Source: Thalassospira profundimaris
GTDB lineage: Bacteria > Pseudomonadota > Alphaproteobacteria > Rhodospirillales > Thalassospiraceae
Length of the DNA: 64,000 bases
Direction of reading: 5' to 3'
NCBI RefSeq assembly: GCF_003326755.1
Contig: NZ_JPWH01000008.1
Coordinates: 62,001-126,000, forward strand
The notes under the pieces were generated by a model that was given only the letters and a program-made list of their open reading frames with translations, ran no database searches and was not told the DNA's origin. A program made the translations under genes and the position numbers. Shown piece after piece: positions 18,226 through 26,675 of the stretch (its first letter is position 1; every line of letters begins with the position of its first letter).

Positions 18226-19131
18226 ATGAAAATCGCGATGCTTGCGCGGAACGCCAATCTGTATTCCCACAAACGACTGGTAGAGGCCGCCCAGGCGCGT
18301 GGTCACGAAATTGATGTCATCAACACCCTGCGTGTAACCATGAACATCACCTCGCTCAAGCCCGAAGTGTATTATGGCGGCCAGAAACTAAGTGGTTATG
18401 ACGCCGTTATTCCGCGTATCGGTGTGTCGGTAACGTTTTTTGGTCTCGCCGTGTTGCGCCAGTTTGAAATGATGGGCGTTTATCCGATGAATGAATCGGT
18501 CGCCATTGGCCGCTCGCGTGACAAGCTGCGATCCCTGCAAATTCTTGCCCGTCGTGGCATTGGCCTGCCCGTAACCGCCTTTGCCCATGATCCGCGCAAA
18601 ACCGACGAGGTTCTCTCGATTGTTGGCGGGGCCCCCGTGGTGATCAAGCTTCTGGAAGGCACCCAGGGCATTGGCGTGGTTTTGGGCGAAACCGAAAAAT
18701 CGGCCAAATCCGTGATCGAGGCCTTCCGGGGGGCCAATGTTGACATCATGGTGCAGGAATTCATCAAGGAAGCGGGCAATACCGATATTCGCTGTTTTGT
18801 GGTCGGCGGCAAGGTTGTCGCCAGCATGGAACGCACCGGTGCGCCGGGTGATTTCCGCTCCAACATCCATCGTGGTGGTGCGGCGCGTGCCGTACGTATT
18901 ACCCCGCAGGAACGCGCAACCGCCGTTGAAGCAGCCAAGGCAATGGGGCTAAATGTTTGTGGCGTAGATATTTTACGCTCCAACCACGGCCCGGTGGTGA
19001 TGGAAGTCAATTCCTCGCCGGGGCTTGAGGGCATTGAAGGGGCGACCGGCAAGGATATTGCGGGCATGATCATTGAATTCATGGAACGTGATTACCGCCC
19101 CGGCAAGGTCAAGACCAAAGGCAAAGGATAA
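18226..19131 (+). CDS. rimK: RimK, ATP-dependent glutamate ligase
   Basis: A 301-residue ATP-grasp ligase. RimK adds glutamate residues to the C-terminus of ribosomal protein S6 and can make poly-glutamate in vitro. Landmarks are the N-terminal [29 protein letters not shown] and the metal-binding [14 protein letters not shown]. The ATG at 18226 has GGGAG upstream and gives the conserved N-terminus. It lies 70 bases after rimB and 4 bases before the deacylase gene. Confidence 0.93.
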   Translation: MKIAMLARNANLYSHKRLVEAAQARGHEIDVINTLRVTMNITSLKPEVYYGGQKLSGYDAVIPRIGVSVTFFGLAVLRQFEMMGVYPMNESVAIGRSRDKLRSLQILARRGIGLPVTAFAHDPRKTDEVLSIVGGAPVVIKLLEGTQGIGVVLGETEKSAKSVIEAFRGANVDIMVQEFIKEAGNTDIRCFVVGGKVVASMERTGAPGDFRSNIHRGGAARAVRITPQERATAVEAAKAMGLNVCGVDILRSNHGPVVMEVNSSPGLEGIEGATGKDIAGMIIEFMERDYRPGKVKTKGKG

Positions 19132-19135
19132 AATA

Positions 19136-20212
19136 GTGACGGGATACGACGAAACGCCAGCCCGAAAGCGCCAGAAAAACCCTGATTTCAAATTGGGAAA
19201 CAGGATTGTGGCACCTGGTGCCCGCCAGCTCGTCGATCTGCCGATTTCGCTGTTATCCAATCATACCCCGGTTAATCTGACCGTGAATGTGGTGCATGGC
19301 AAACGCCCGGGACCAACCCTGTTTGTCAGTGCGGCGGTACATGGGGATGAAATTGTCGGTGTTGAAATTATCCGCCGGGTTTTGAAATCGCCTGTTTTGC
19401 GCCATTTGCGGGGCACTTTGCTGGCGGTGCCGGTGGTCAATGCCTTCGGGTTTTTAAACCATACCCGGTACCTGCCGGACCGGCGCGACCTTAATCGCTG
19501 CTTTCCCGGCAGTGCGCACGGGTCGCTTGCGGCCCAGCTTGCGCATCTGTTTTTGACAGAAATTGTCGAACGGTCCGATTTTGGCATCGACCTTCATACC
19601 GCGGCGGCAAACCGGGTCAATTTGCCGCAGGTTCGTGTGAATGAAGGCGATGACCGTATCATGAAATTTGCCGAATGCTTTGGCGCGCCGATTATTCTGA
19701 CATCGCCCTTGCGTGAAGGATCGCTGCGCCAGGCGGGCAAGGATGCGGGCGTGCCGATCCTGCTTTATGAAGCGGGCGAGGGGCTGCGCTTTGACGAAAT
19801 GGCCATTCGTGCCGGGGTTTCCGGTGTTTTGCGCGTGATGCGTGAATTGGGAATGGTCGCGGAAAAGGCAGTGCGCGCCCCGCGTTTGCCATCGTTCAAA
19901 TCGTCCGCCAGTCAATGGTTGCGGGCCCCCGTGGGCGGCATGTTACGCACCTTCAAGCTGGCAGGCGACTTTGTGCGCACGGGGGATGTTGTGGCGGCGG
20001 TGTCCGACCCGTTTGGACAAAGCGATACCGAAGTGCTGGCAAAGCAGGACGGGTTGATTATTGGCCGGACCAACCTGCCGATTGTCAATCAGGGGGATGC
20101 GCTGTTTCATGTGGCCGCAATCAAGCGTCCGGCGGAATTGCAGGAGCGGATGGATGCCATCGAAACGCATCTTCAGTCCGATCCGCTGCTTGATGAAGAC
20201 GAAATCATTTAA
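19136..20212 (+). CDS. Succinylglutamate desuccinylase/aspartoacylase family protein
   Basis: A 358-residue M14-like zinc hydrolase of the AstE/AspA family. The zinc-site motifs are HGDE (in AAVHGDEIVG) and DLHTAA, with the arginine pair RRDLNR. Family members remove acyl groups from glutamate or aspartate. The position right after rimK, starting 4 bases past its stop at a GTG, suggests a hydrolase acting on a RimK product or on glutamylated protein (inference). Residues after about 270 form a small beta-rich domain as in AstE homologues. Confidence 0.83.
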   Translation: MTGYDETPARKRQKNPDFKLGNRIVAPGARQLVDLPISLLSNHTPVNLTVNVVHGKRPGPTLFVSAAVHGDEIVGVEIIRRVLKSPVLRHLRGTLLAVPVVNAFGFLNHTRYLPDRRDLNRCFPGSAHGSLAAQLAHLFLTEIVERSDFGIDLHTAAANRVNLPQVRVNEGDDRIMKFAECFGAPIILTSPLREGSLRQAGKDAGVPILLYEAGEGLRFDEMAIRAGVSGVLRVMRELGMVAEKAVRAPRLPSFKSSASQWLRAPVGGMLRTFKLAGDFVRTGDVVAAVSDPFGQSDTEVLAKQDGLIIGRTNLPIVNQGDALFHVAAIKRPAELQERMDAIETHLQSDPLLDEDEII

Positions 20213-20286
20213 CCCGTGTGCTTAAATCCGTATGATAACCGGCAAGTCACTGGCGCCATGCGCCGGGCAATGTTATAGCAGGGTTC

Positions 20287-21456
20287 ATGGAAACAATTAC
20301 AAAAACTGAAGACCTTCGCATTTTGTGCGAAAAGCTGCGCCAATATGATTATGTCACGGTCGATACCGAGTTTATGCGCGATTCGACCTATTGGCCGCAA
20401 TTATGCCTGGTACAGCTTTGCAGCCCCGAGGCAGCCGATACCGGGGCGGCGGTGGATCCGCTGGCCGATGGGATTGACCTGACCCCGCTTTTCGAGCTGA
20501 TGCAGGATGAAAGCGTGATCAAGGTGTTTCACGCCGCCCGCCAGGATATCGAGATATTTGTCCATCTGAATGGCAAGGTGCCCCATCCGGTCTTTGATAC
20601 CCAGGTTGCGGCAATGGTTCTCGGCTTTGGCGACCAGGTGGGTTATGAAACGCTGGTCAATAAAGTGGCGCGTAAAAACATTGATAAATCAATGCGCTTT
20701 ACCGACTGGTCCCGTCGCCCGCTGTCAAGCAAACAATTAAGCTACGCCCTGTCGGATGTCACACATCTGCGCACGATATACGAGGATTTTCACGAACGGC
20801 TGACGGCCAATGACCGCGCCCCGTGGCTGTTTGAGGAAATGGAACGTCTGACCGATCCGGGCATTTATACCATTGATCCGGCGGATGCCTGGTTGCGGCT
20901 TAAAACCCGGTCAAACAGCCCCAAATTCCTGGCGGTGGCAAAGGCGCTGGGCGAATGGCGTGAAACCGAGGCACAGCGCAAGAACCTGCCGCGTAATCGC
21001 GTTATGCGCGATGATACGTTGCTTGATATTGCAGCCCGTCAGCCGCAAAACGAGACTGATCTGGATAAAACCCGCGGGGTGGGGCGTAATTTTGGCGCCA
21101 GTAAACCCGGCCAGGCGATTATCGAGGCCATCAAAAATGCGCTGGCGCAACCCCAGGAAACCTGGCCGCAACCTAAGGCCCGAACAGACCTTCCCGCCGG
21201 TATCGGCCCGACGGTGGAACTTTTGAAAGTTCTGTTGAAGCTCTGTAGCGAAGAAAAGGGGGTGGCCCAGCGTCTGGTCGCCTCGAGCGATGATTTGCAA
21301 AACATTGCGGCGGATGACAATGCCGATGTTCCCGCCCTGCATGGCTGGCGCCGCGAGCTTTTCGGGCAATATGCCCTGCGTCTGAAGCATGGGCAAATCG
21401 CCCTGAAGCTTGAAAAGGGTGAAGTGGCTCTGGTCGAGCTTGAGCCGAATTCCTGA
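20287..21456 (+). CDS. rnd: Ribonuclease D
   Basis: A 389-residue 3'-5' exoribonuclease that trims tRNA and other structured RNA. The DEDD catalytic residues are visible in VDTEFMRDSTYW, VFHAARQDIEIF and the later DVTHLRTIY. An HRDC domain follows at about residues 210-290. It lies downstream of the rim cluster with its own terminator. Confidence 0.94.
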   Translation: METITKTEDLRILCEKLRQYDYVTVDTEFMRDSTYWPQLCLVQLCSPEAADTGAAVDPLADGIDLTPLFELMQDESVIKVFHAARQDIEIFVHLNGKVPHPVFDTQVAAMVLGFGDQVGYETLVNKVARKNIDKSMRFTDWSRRPLSSKQLSYALSDVTHLRTIYEDFHERLTANDRAPWLFEEMERLTDPGIYTIDPADAWLRLKTRSNSPKFLAVAKALGEWRETEAQRKNLPRNRVMRDDTLLDIAARQPQNETDLDKTRGVGRNFGASKPGQAIIEAIKNALAQPQETWPQPKARTDLPAGIGPTVELLKVLLKLCSEEKGVAQRLVASSDDLQNIAADDNADVPALHGWRRELFGQYALRLKHGQIALKLEKGEVALVELEPNS

Positions 21457-21506
21457 CAAACACCGGCTCGGGTTTTAGACAGCCAGCTCGCCAGATGATC
21501 AATAAT

Positions 21507-21528
21507 CCCGCTAGCATAGCGGGGTTTT
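21507..21528 (+). terminator. Intrinsic terminator after rnd
   Basis: CCCGCT (21507-21512) pairs with AGCGGG (21518-21523), 5-nt loop, then GTTTT. Confidence 0.7.
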
Positions 21529-21575
21529 GCTTTGGGTCGTTTGCGATCTTTACGCCGTGTACTGGGTTTTACCGT

Positions 21576-22370
21576 TTACACAGTGGGAACGGTGCCGCCA
21601 TCGATAGTGTAATCGGCACCATGGATGGACATGGCCCGGTTTGACGTCAGAAAAGCGGCCAGTTCGGCAACTTCATCGGGGCGGCCAGGGCGACCAATGG
21701 GGATGCCGCCGAGCGATTGCATCAGTTTATCGCGGGCTTCATCGGCGCTGCAGCCATCCTGCGTTGCAAGGCGGTTGATCAGGTTGGTGGCGGCGGTGGT
21801 TTCGATAAAACCCGGCGAAATTGTATTTACGCGAATACCTTTCGGCCCCATTTCCTTTGCCAGTCCCTTGCTATAGGTGCTGAGTGCGGCCTTGGCACTG
21901 GCATAGGCAAGGGTGGCCTCGAACAGGGGTAGGCGGCGCTGGATGGATGAGATATGCAGGATAACGCCATCCTGACGGTCGATCATGCCGGGCAGAAAAC
22001 CGCGATCCAGGCGCACTGCCGCCATCAGGTTGGTGTTCAGGCTATAGGCCCAGTCCTCGTCAGACAGGCCCAGTGCACCACCACCGGGAGCGACAGAGCC
22101 ACCAACATTATTGATCAGGATATCAATGCCGCCCAGTTCACCTATGACGGTATCGACGATTTTTGCGGTGCCTTCGGCGGTGGAAATATCGGCAGGAATA
22201 AACAGGCCGGGATGTTCGACCGGCGCGCTACGTGCGGTGCTGGCAACCGTGGCACCGGCATTATGCAGGCGATGCAAAATGGCCTGGCCCATACCCTTGG
22301 TCCCCCCTGTTACCAGAACACGGCGACCTTTGAATTCGGTTTGGTCAATTTCATAGGGAAATTTGTGCAT
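21576..22370 (-). CDS. SDR family oxidoreductase
   Basis: A 264-residue short-chain dehydrogenase. It has the NAD(P) motif TGGTKGMG, the NNVG segment, the catalytic Ser in HISSIQR, and YASAKAA (YxxxK). The C-terminus closes with the usual DGG. Its ATG overlaps the stop of the NTF2-like gene by one base (TAATG), so the two are co-translated. Substrate unknown. The pair is divergent from an HxlR regulator and may respond to it. Confidence 0.85.
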   Translation of the reverse strand: MHKFPYEIDQTEFKGRRVLVTGGTKGMGQAILHRLHNAGATVASTARSAPVEHPGLFIPADISTAEGTAKIVDTVIGELGGIDILINNVGGSVAPGGGALGLSDEDWAYSLNTNLMAAVRLDRGFLPGMIDRQDGVILHISSIQRRLPLFEATLAYASAKAALSTYSKGLAKEMGPKGIRVNTISPGFIETTAATNLINRLATQDGCSADEARDKLMQSLGGIPIGRPGRPDEVAELAAFLTSNRAMSIHGADYTIDGGTVPTV

Positions 22371-22738
22371 TATTCGATCTCCAGCCCGGAAATTTTGTCG
22401 TTTTGCAGGGTGAAGAGATAACCCAGCGTGACAGGTGATCCTTTGAAATTTCCCGAAACCCGGGCGCTGACAGAGATTTTAACCGTTGTTTGGGGTGCAA
22501 GCAGGGTGGAAGTGGGGACATCGGATGAAACGGATGTTGCATCGATTAGGTCGTGGATGGCATCGGTATTCCCAACGGCACGGGATATCCATTTTCCGAT
22601 GGCATCACGGCCATCGATATTTTGTTTTTCATCATGAATTTGAGCATCGGTGGTAAAGCAGCGCGTGACAGAAGCCCAGTCCCGATGGTTGCAATGGTCG
22701 AAAAAGCCGTGAATGGACGGCGGAAGCTGAATTGTCAT
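22370..22738 (-). CDS. NTF2-like / SnoaL-like protein
   Basis: A 122-residue cone-fold protein of the NTF2/SnoaL superfamily. The pattern of an N-terminal helix, DWASVTRCFTTDAQIHDEK and a C-terminal beta sheet fits this group, which includes isomerases, hydrolases and ligand-binding proteins. No catalytic residue can be named. It forms a two-gene operon with the SDR. Confidence 0.7.
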   Translation of the reverse strand: MTIQLPPSIHGFFDHCNHRDWASVTRCFTTDAQIHDEKQNIDGRDAIGKWISRAVGNTDAIHDLIDATSVSSDVPTSTLLAPQTTVKISVSARVSGNFKGSPVTLGYLFTLQNDKISGLEIE

Positions 22739-22839
22739 GGTTCATACCTTGCAGCGTTAGGGCGTGACGCAAGCACGCCGTTATTGTCGTGAGGACAGGC
22801 TGCCGATATGATGAAAAAAGGACAAGAACCGACAAAAAA

Positions 22840-22857
22840 GTAAGGTACTTACCTGTG
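22840..22857. promoter_or_regulatory. Palindromic operator candidate at the HxlR start
   Basis: GTAAG-gta-CTTAC (22840-22852) lies immediately before the chosen GTG start of the HxlR gene; a further GTAAG follows at 22858. An overlapping AGGTA-ct-TACCT dyad is also present. HxlR proteins bind short palindromes of this kind and often autoregulate, so this is a plausible site. Confidence 0.5.
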
Positions 22858-23217
22858 AGTAAGAAATGGGGTTTTGGGGCCGATACGCCCGCCGCCGGTG
22901 TCGAAGAAATTTTGAAAATGCTGGAAGGCCGCTGGAAACTGGTGATTTTATTTCACCTTTTTGGCGGGCAGGTAAAGCGATTCTCGGAACTGGAACGGGC
23001 GATTGACGGCATTTCACAGAAGATGCTGATCCAGCAGCTTCGGCAGATGGAGGCCGACGGAATTGTCCAGCGCATTGTGTATCATCAGGTGCCGCCCAAG
23101 GTCGAATATTGCCTGACGGATTGGGGACAATCGCTTTGCCCTGTGCTGGATGCGCTGCTGAAATGGGCTGACTTGAGACCTGTGCCAGAGCCGATAGAGG
23201 CAATCGCCCAAGACTGA
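22855..23217 (+). CDS. HxlR-family transcriptional regulator
   Basis: A 120-residue winged-helix regulator. The core LEGRWKLVILFHLFGGQVKR, SELERAIDGISQKML and TDWGQSL is characteristic of HxlR. I chose the GTG at 22855 because it gives the family length; the frame is open to 22789. One cysteine lies in the C-terminal half (VEYCLTDWG) and another near SLCPVLD; some HxlR members sense electrophiles through cysteines. It is divergent from the SDR/NTF2-like pair. Confidence 0.85.
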   Translation: MSKKWGFGADTPAAGVEEILKMLEGRWKLVILFHLFGGQVKRFSELERAIDGISQKMLIQQLRQMEADGIVQRIVYHQVPPKVEYCLTDWGQSLCPVLDALLKWADLRPVPEPIEAIAQD

Positions 23218-23271
23218 TTTTGCGATGGGCGCGTGCCAATCGGCGGATGCACTGCAGGTCATGGGGAAATG

Positions 23272-23307
23272 AAAAAGGCGGATGCCAGTGGTGCACCCGC
23301 CTTTTTT
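23272..23307. terminator. Bidirectional terminator
   Basis: AAAAAGGCGG (23272-23281) pairs with CCGCCTTTTT (23297-23306). With A and T tracts on both sides it can serve the HxlR gene (plus) and the converging QorB-like gene (minus). Confidence 0.82.
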
Positions 23308-23335
23308 GTTGTGATTTCCGATCAGATGAAAGGGG

Positions 23336-24205
23336 TTATTCTTGTGCTAATGCGTCGGTCAGAAAATCTTCAACTGTTTGCGGTTGGTGGCCTAAAAGCA
23401 TGGCGGCATCCGGGCTGACTTTGTCGTAATCGCCATTTTTTGCGCCGACATAGAGCCCGGAAATGGCGATTACCCCATGTTCCGGAAGGCCGATATTGCG
23501 CAAAATACCCTGGTAAACGTCGTCGGGCAGGTCGGCAAAATGGATGTCCTTGCCCGTTGCCTTGCTGATGATGGCGGCGATTTCACTGTGTGTGATCGCC
23601 TTGGTCCCGGTCAGTTCATAGGTTTTGTTAACGTGCTGTTCCGGGTTGGCAAGGACAATGGCGGCAATTTCCGCCAGATTGTTCCGCGAAATAAAGGTAA
23701 TGCCCGCATCGCCAGCCGGTGCTGCATATTGCCCGGTTTCAAGGGCATGGGGCACGCCACCCAACAGCAGATCAGCATAAAAGCTGTTGCGCAGGATGGT
23801 ATAATTCAGGCCGCTTTGGTGAATGAAGGCCTCGGTATCGGCGTGGATGGCGGAATAGGTAAAGGCGCTGTCGGTGCGCGGGTCGATCACACTGGTATAG
23901 ATCACATGTTTGACCCCGGCATTTTTCGCCGCCGTAATCGCATTGCGGTGCTGGCGGATGCGGGTTTCATTGTCGGCTTCGGCCGAAATGATCAATGCCG
24001 TGTCAATGTCGGTAAAGGCCTGTTCCATCAATGCCGGGTCATCAAAATCGCCCTTGCGAACCTCAATGCCTTTGGCGGCAATCGCGTCGGCCTTTTCCGG
24101 GCTGCGGGTGCTAACGGCAAGGTCGTTTGGGGTAAGACGGTGTAGGGCATGGTCCAGGGCCAGGGTTCCAAAATGTCCGGATGCGCCGGTGATCAGCTTT
24201 TTCAT
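23336..24205 (-). CDS. NmrA/QorB-like NAD(P)H quinone oxidoreductase
   Basis: A 289-residue protein of the atypical SDR, NmrA-like group, close in layout to QorB (YtfG). It has the N-terminal dinucleotide motif TGASGHFG, then STRSPEKA, and lacks the classical YxxxK. QorB reduces quinones with NADPH. Start ATG 24205 has GGAGA upstream; the TTG three bases before is discarded. It is divergent from a LysR gene and converges with an HxlR gene. Confidence 0.78.
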   Translation of the reverse strand: MKKLITGASGHFGTLALDHALHRLTPNDLAVSTRSPEKADAIAAKGIEVRKGDFDDPALMEQAFTDIDTALIISAEADNETRIRQHRNAITAAKNAGVKHVIYTSVIDPRTDSAFTYSAIHADTEAFIHQSGLNYTILRNSFYADLLLGGVPHALETGQYAAPAGDAGITFISRNNLAEIAAIVLANPEQHVNKTYELTGTKAITHSEIAAIISKATGKDIHFADLPDDVYQGILRNIGLPEHGVIAISGLYVGAKNGDYDKVSPDAAMLLGHQPQTVEDFLTDALAQE

Positions 24206-24276
24206 CAATTTTCTCCGAATTCATGGGCAGTAGCTGCGTTTGTCACTGATCGTGCCGCGAAAATGGCATACAATCA

Positions 24277-24292
24277 ATTCGATGAAATGAAT
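24277..24292. promoter_or_regulatory. Candidate LysR operator
   Basis: ATTC-N8-GAAT lies in the 98-base divergent spacer between the QorB-like gene and the LysR gene, near GGAATTCAT. It fits an LTTR-type dyad but is AT-rich and short. Confidence 0.3.
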
Positions 24293-24303
24293 GGAATTCA
24301 TGT

Positions 24304-25254
24304 ATGAAATTAGATGAGTTTGATCTGGACTTTCGGTTGTTGCATCTGTTCATCACCATTTATGATCAGGGATCGGTGACAGCGGCGGCGTCGGTTTTGG
24401 GGGTGGGGCAGCCCACGGTCAGCCACGGGTTGGAAAGATTGCGCAAAATTGTGGGGGATCCGCTGTTTGTGCGGGCCGGGCGCGGCATTATTCCAACCGC
24501 CCATGCCAGTGAAATGGCCCCGCGCATCCGCCAGATGATGGAGGAAATGCGCAGCCTGACACGGTTGAACAGTTTTGATCCAACGAACCCGGAACACAGC
24601 CTTCACTGCGTGATTGGCGCAAATGATTATGATGTGACGGTTGTTTTGTCGCGGCTTTTTCGGCGCTTGCAAAGCTATCGGGCGGATGTGTCGCTGAGAA
24701 TCCGTCCGGTGCGCAGCTATCAGGAACAGGTCGCCAAATTGCGTGATGGTTCGGTTGATCTGACCATTACCGCCGATTATCGCGGCGATGCCGGCGATAT
24801 CATCCAGCGGGCCTTATTCGATGAAGATATAAAATGTTATTATGATCCGGCATTTTATGCGCAGCCGCCCGACACGCTGGACCGCTATTGCGCCGCATCC
24901 CATGCACGTATAGTTTTTGGTGATGATGAAAGTGCCCCGATAGACGAGGTCCTGGCGCAAATGGGGCGTTCACGGCGCACGGTTTTGCAGGTGTCTTCTT
25001 TCCACATGATCCCGCGCCTGATTGCCGGTACGGCGGTTATGGCGACTCTGCCCTCGCGTTTGGCCGATACGGTGATGGCCGGTTTTGCCTCCTGCCGCTG
25101 TCCGCTGGATATCCCATCGGTCCAGTTTTATCAAAGCTGGCATGTGCGTAATGCGTCCTCGGCCGGGCACCGCTGGTTGCGCGACCAGATATTTCAGATC
25201 GCGCGATCCATTGCCAATAGCGGTGATAAACAGGGGGACGGGCCGCGTGTTTGA
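24304..25254 (+). CDS. LysR-family transcriptional regulator
   Basis: A 316-residue LTTR. The DNA-binding helix region GSVTAAASVLGVGQPTVSHG is followed by LFVRAGRG and an effector domain. It resembles the NodD/LinR-type branch (FDLDFRLLHLFI opening). Divergent from the QorB-like gene, its likely target. Confidence 0.86.
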   Translation: MKLDEFDLDFRLLHLFITIYDQGSVTAAASVLGVGQPTVSHGLERLRKIVGDPLFVRAGRGIIPTAHASEMAPRIRQMMEEMRSLTRLNSFDPTNPEHSLHCVIGANDYDVTVVLSRLFRRLQSYRADVSLRIRPVRSYQEQVAKLRDGSVDLTITADYRGDAGDIIQRALFDEDIKCYYDPAFYAQPPDTLDRYCAASHARIVFGDDESAPIDEVLAQMGRSRRTVLQVSSFHMIPRLIAGTAVMATLPSRLADTVMAGFASCRCPLDIPSVQFYQSWHVRNASSAGHRWLRDQIFQIARSIANSGDKQGDGPRV

Positions 25255-25274
25255 GCCGCGCGTCAGGCGATATG

Positions 25275-26570
25275 TCAGACAAGCGCCTTGCGTGCCACAT
25301 CCCAATGCGGGCATTTGCCATCGGCCGTGATTTTAACACCACCGACCCAGCGGGTGCCGCAATAGATGTCAAAAAAGCGTTTGTTGCCCTGCATGACGGC
25401 GCGGCCGGTTTGGGTCAGCGTCAGGGTGCGTTCCGGCCAGGGCAGGGTGGCATCATCCATGTCAAACAGGCCTTCGCTGCCTGCCGACAGGGTCGTCATG
25501 TCGTCCAGGACATGCCAGAACATCAGATCGCCGAGGAAAGGCAGGGGTTCCTTGTCGCGCATCAGGCGGCCAAACACGCGACCGGCGGTTAACGGCCCGG
25601 CTTCATCGAGAATTTCCAAAACCAGTTGCTGGGTCAGGGACAAATCATTGTCGCTGGCAGGCAGTTCGGCAAGGTGGCGTTGCAACGCCTTTGCCATCAG
25701 GCCAATCGGGCGGGTGGCAGAGGATGATTTGGCAAAAGTTGCGAGTTCCGCCGGGTCGGAAGTGCGCACCGCTTTCCATACCTTGCGGCCCAGATCATAG
25801 TGTGAATCACCCACCAGGGTGCGGGTATTTTCCCACGCCCAGCGCAGTTGATCCGGGCTTAGCTGGCCCAGGCCGGTGAATTTTTCAATATCGGGCACCG
25901 AATTAATGCAAATCAGTTCGACCCTGGCAGGCAGGCGGAGCGCGCCGAAAAAATCGAGCAGGAAGGCGAGAATAAGCTGGTCGTAGCTGTCATGTTCAAA
26001 CCACAAAACGATATGGCGATAATCGCCCGCCGCCATCAGGGCGCTATATTCGGCATGTTGCCGGGTTTGGGTTTCTTCGCTATCCAGATCATAGGCATTG
26101 GCGATAAAATCGGCCCGGGTCTGCATCAGCACGGGCAGGGGAAGGTCGGGCACCGGCCCCTGACAGAAGGGATCGGAAAATTCCTGAAAATGGCCGCGAA
26201 AACCGGCCAGCTCCAGCGTGTTGCGAATGTCCGACCCACAGCGGATATGCAATGTGCCGGGGGTATCGGGCACGGTCATCCAGCCGGTGGCAAGTTGCTG
26301 TTCGGTTAACACCATCTGGTCGATATGGGTTTTCATTTCCGGCCAACTGATAAAGCCATGCTCGCGGGCCAGAATTTGCTGGGCATCGGAAACCTTGAAT
26401 TCCTCGGGTTTGCGATGCGCCCCTTTGGGATGATGTTCAAGCAGGCGTTTGCGGGCATCGGCTTCGTTGGCGCGCAACGATTTCAGCAGCGTGCGGGACT
26501 GCTTCTTAAGCACATCGATATTCAGGACACCGCGCGCAATGTCTTCATTTACCGTTTTTGTGCCACTCAT
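25275..26570 (-). CDS. DUF1835 domain protein
   Basis: A 431-residue protein. The first 95 residues are helical and charged. Residues about 105-230 match DUF1835, with LHIRCGSDIRNTLELAG and the conserved IVLWFEHDSYDQLIL. The C-terminal half resembles the DUF3658-type region often found with it. The biochemical role is unknown. It stands alone between the LysR gene and ppx, with converging transcription on the left. Confidence 0.72.
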   Translation of the reverse strand: MSGTKTVNEDIARGVLNIDVLKKQSRTLLKSLRANEADARKRLLEHHPKGAHRKPEEFKVSDAQQILAREHGFISWPEMKTHIDQMVLTEQQLATGWMTVPDTPGTLHIRCGSDIRNTLELAGFRGHFQEFSDPFCQGPVPDLPLPVLMQTRADFIANAYDLDSEETQTRQHAEYSALMAAGDYRHIVLWFEHDSYDQLILAFLLDFFGALRLPARVELICINSVPDIEKFTGLGQLSPDQLRWAWENTRTLVGDSHYDLGRKVWKAVRTSDPAELATFAKSSSATRPIGLMAKALQRHLAELPASDNDLSLTQQLVLEILDEAGPLTAGRVFGRLMRDKEPLPFLGDLMFWHVLDDMTTLSAGSEGLFDMDDATLPWPERTLTLTQTGRAVMQGNKRFFDIYCGTRWVGGVKITADGKCPHWDVARKALV

Positions 26571-26675
26571 TTCGTTGCGATCCTATTGTTGCGCGTTATC
26601 ACTCAATAATCCGCCGTCAGACCGGGCCCAAATGCCCCCTTTTAAACGGCGAATCAAATTGTGATCACTCCCTTA

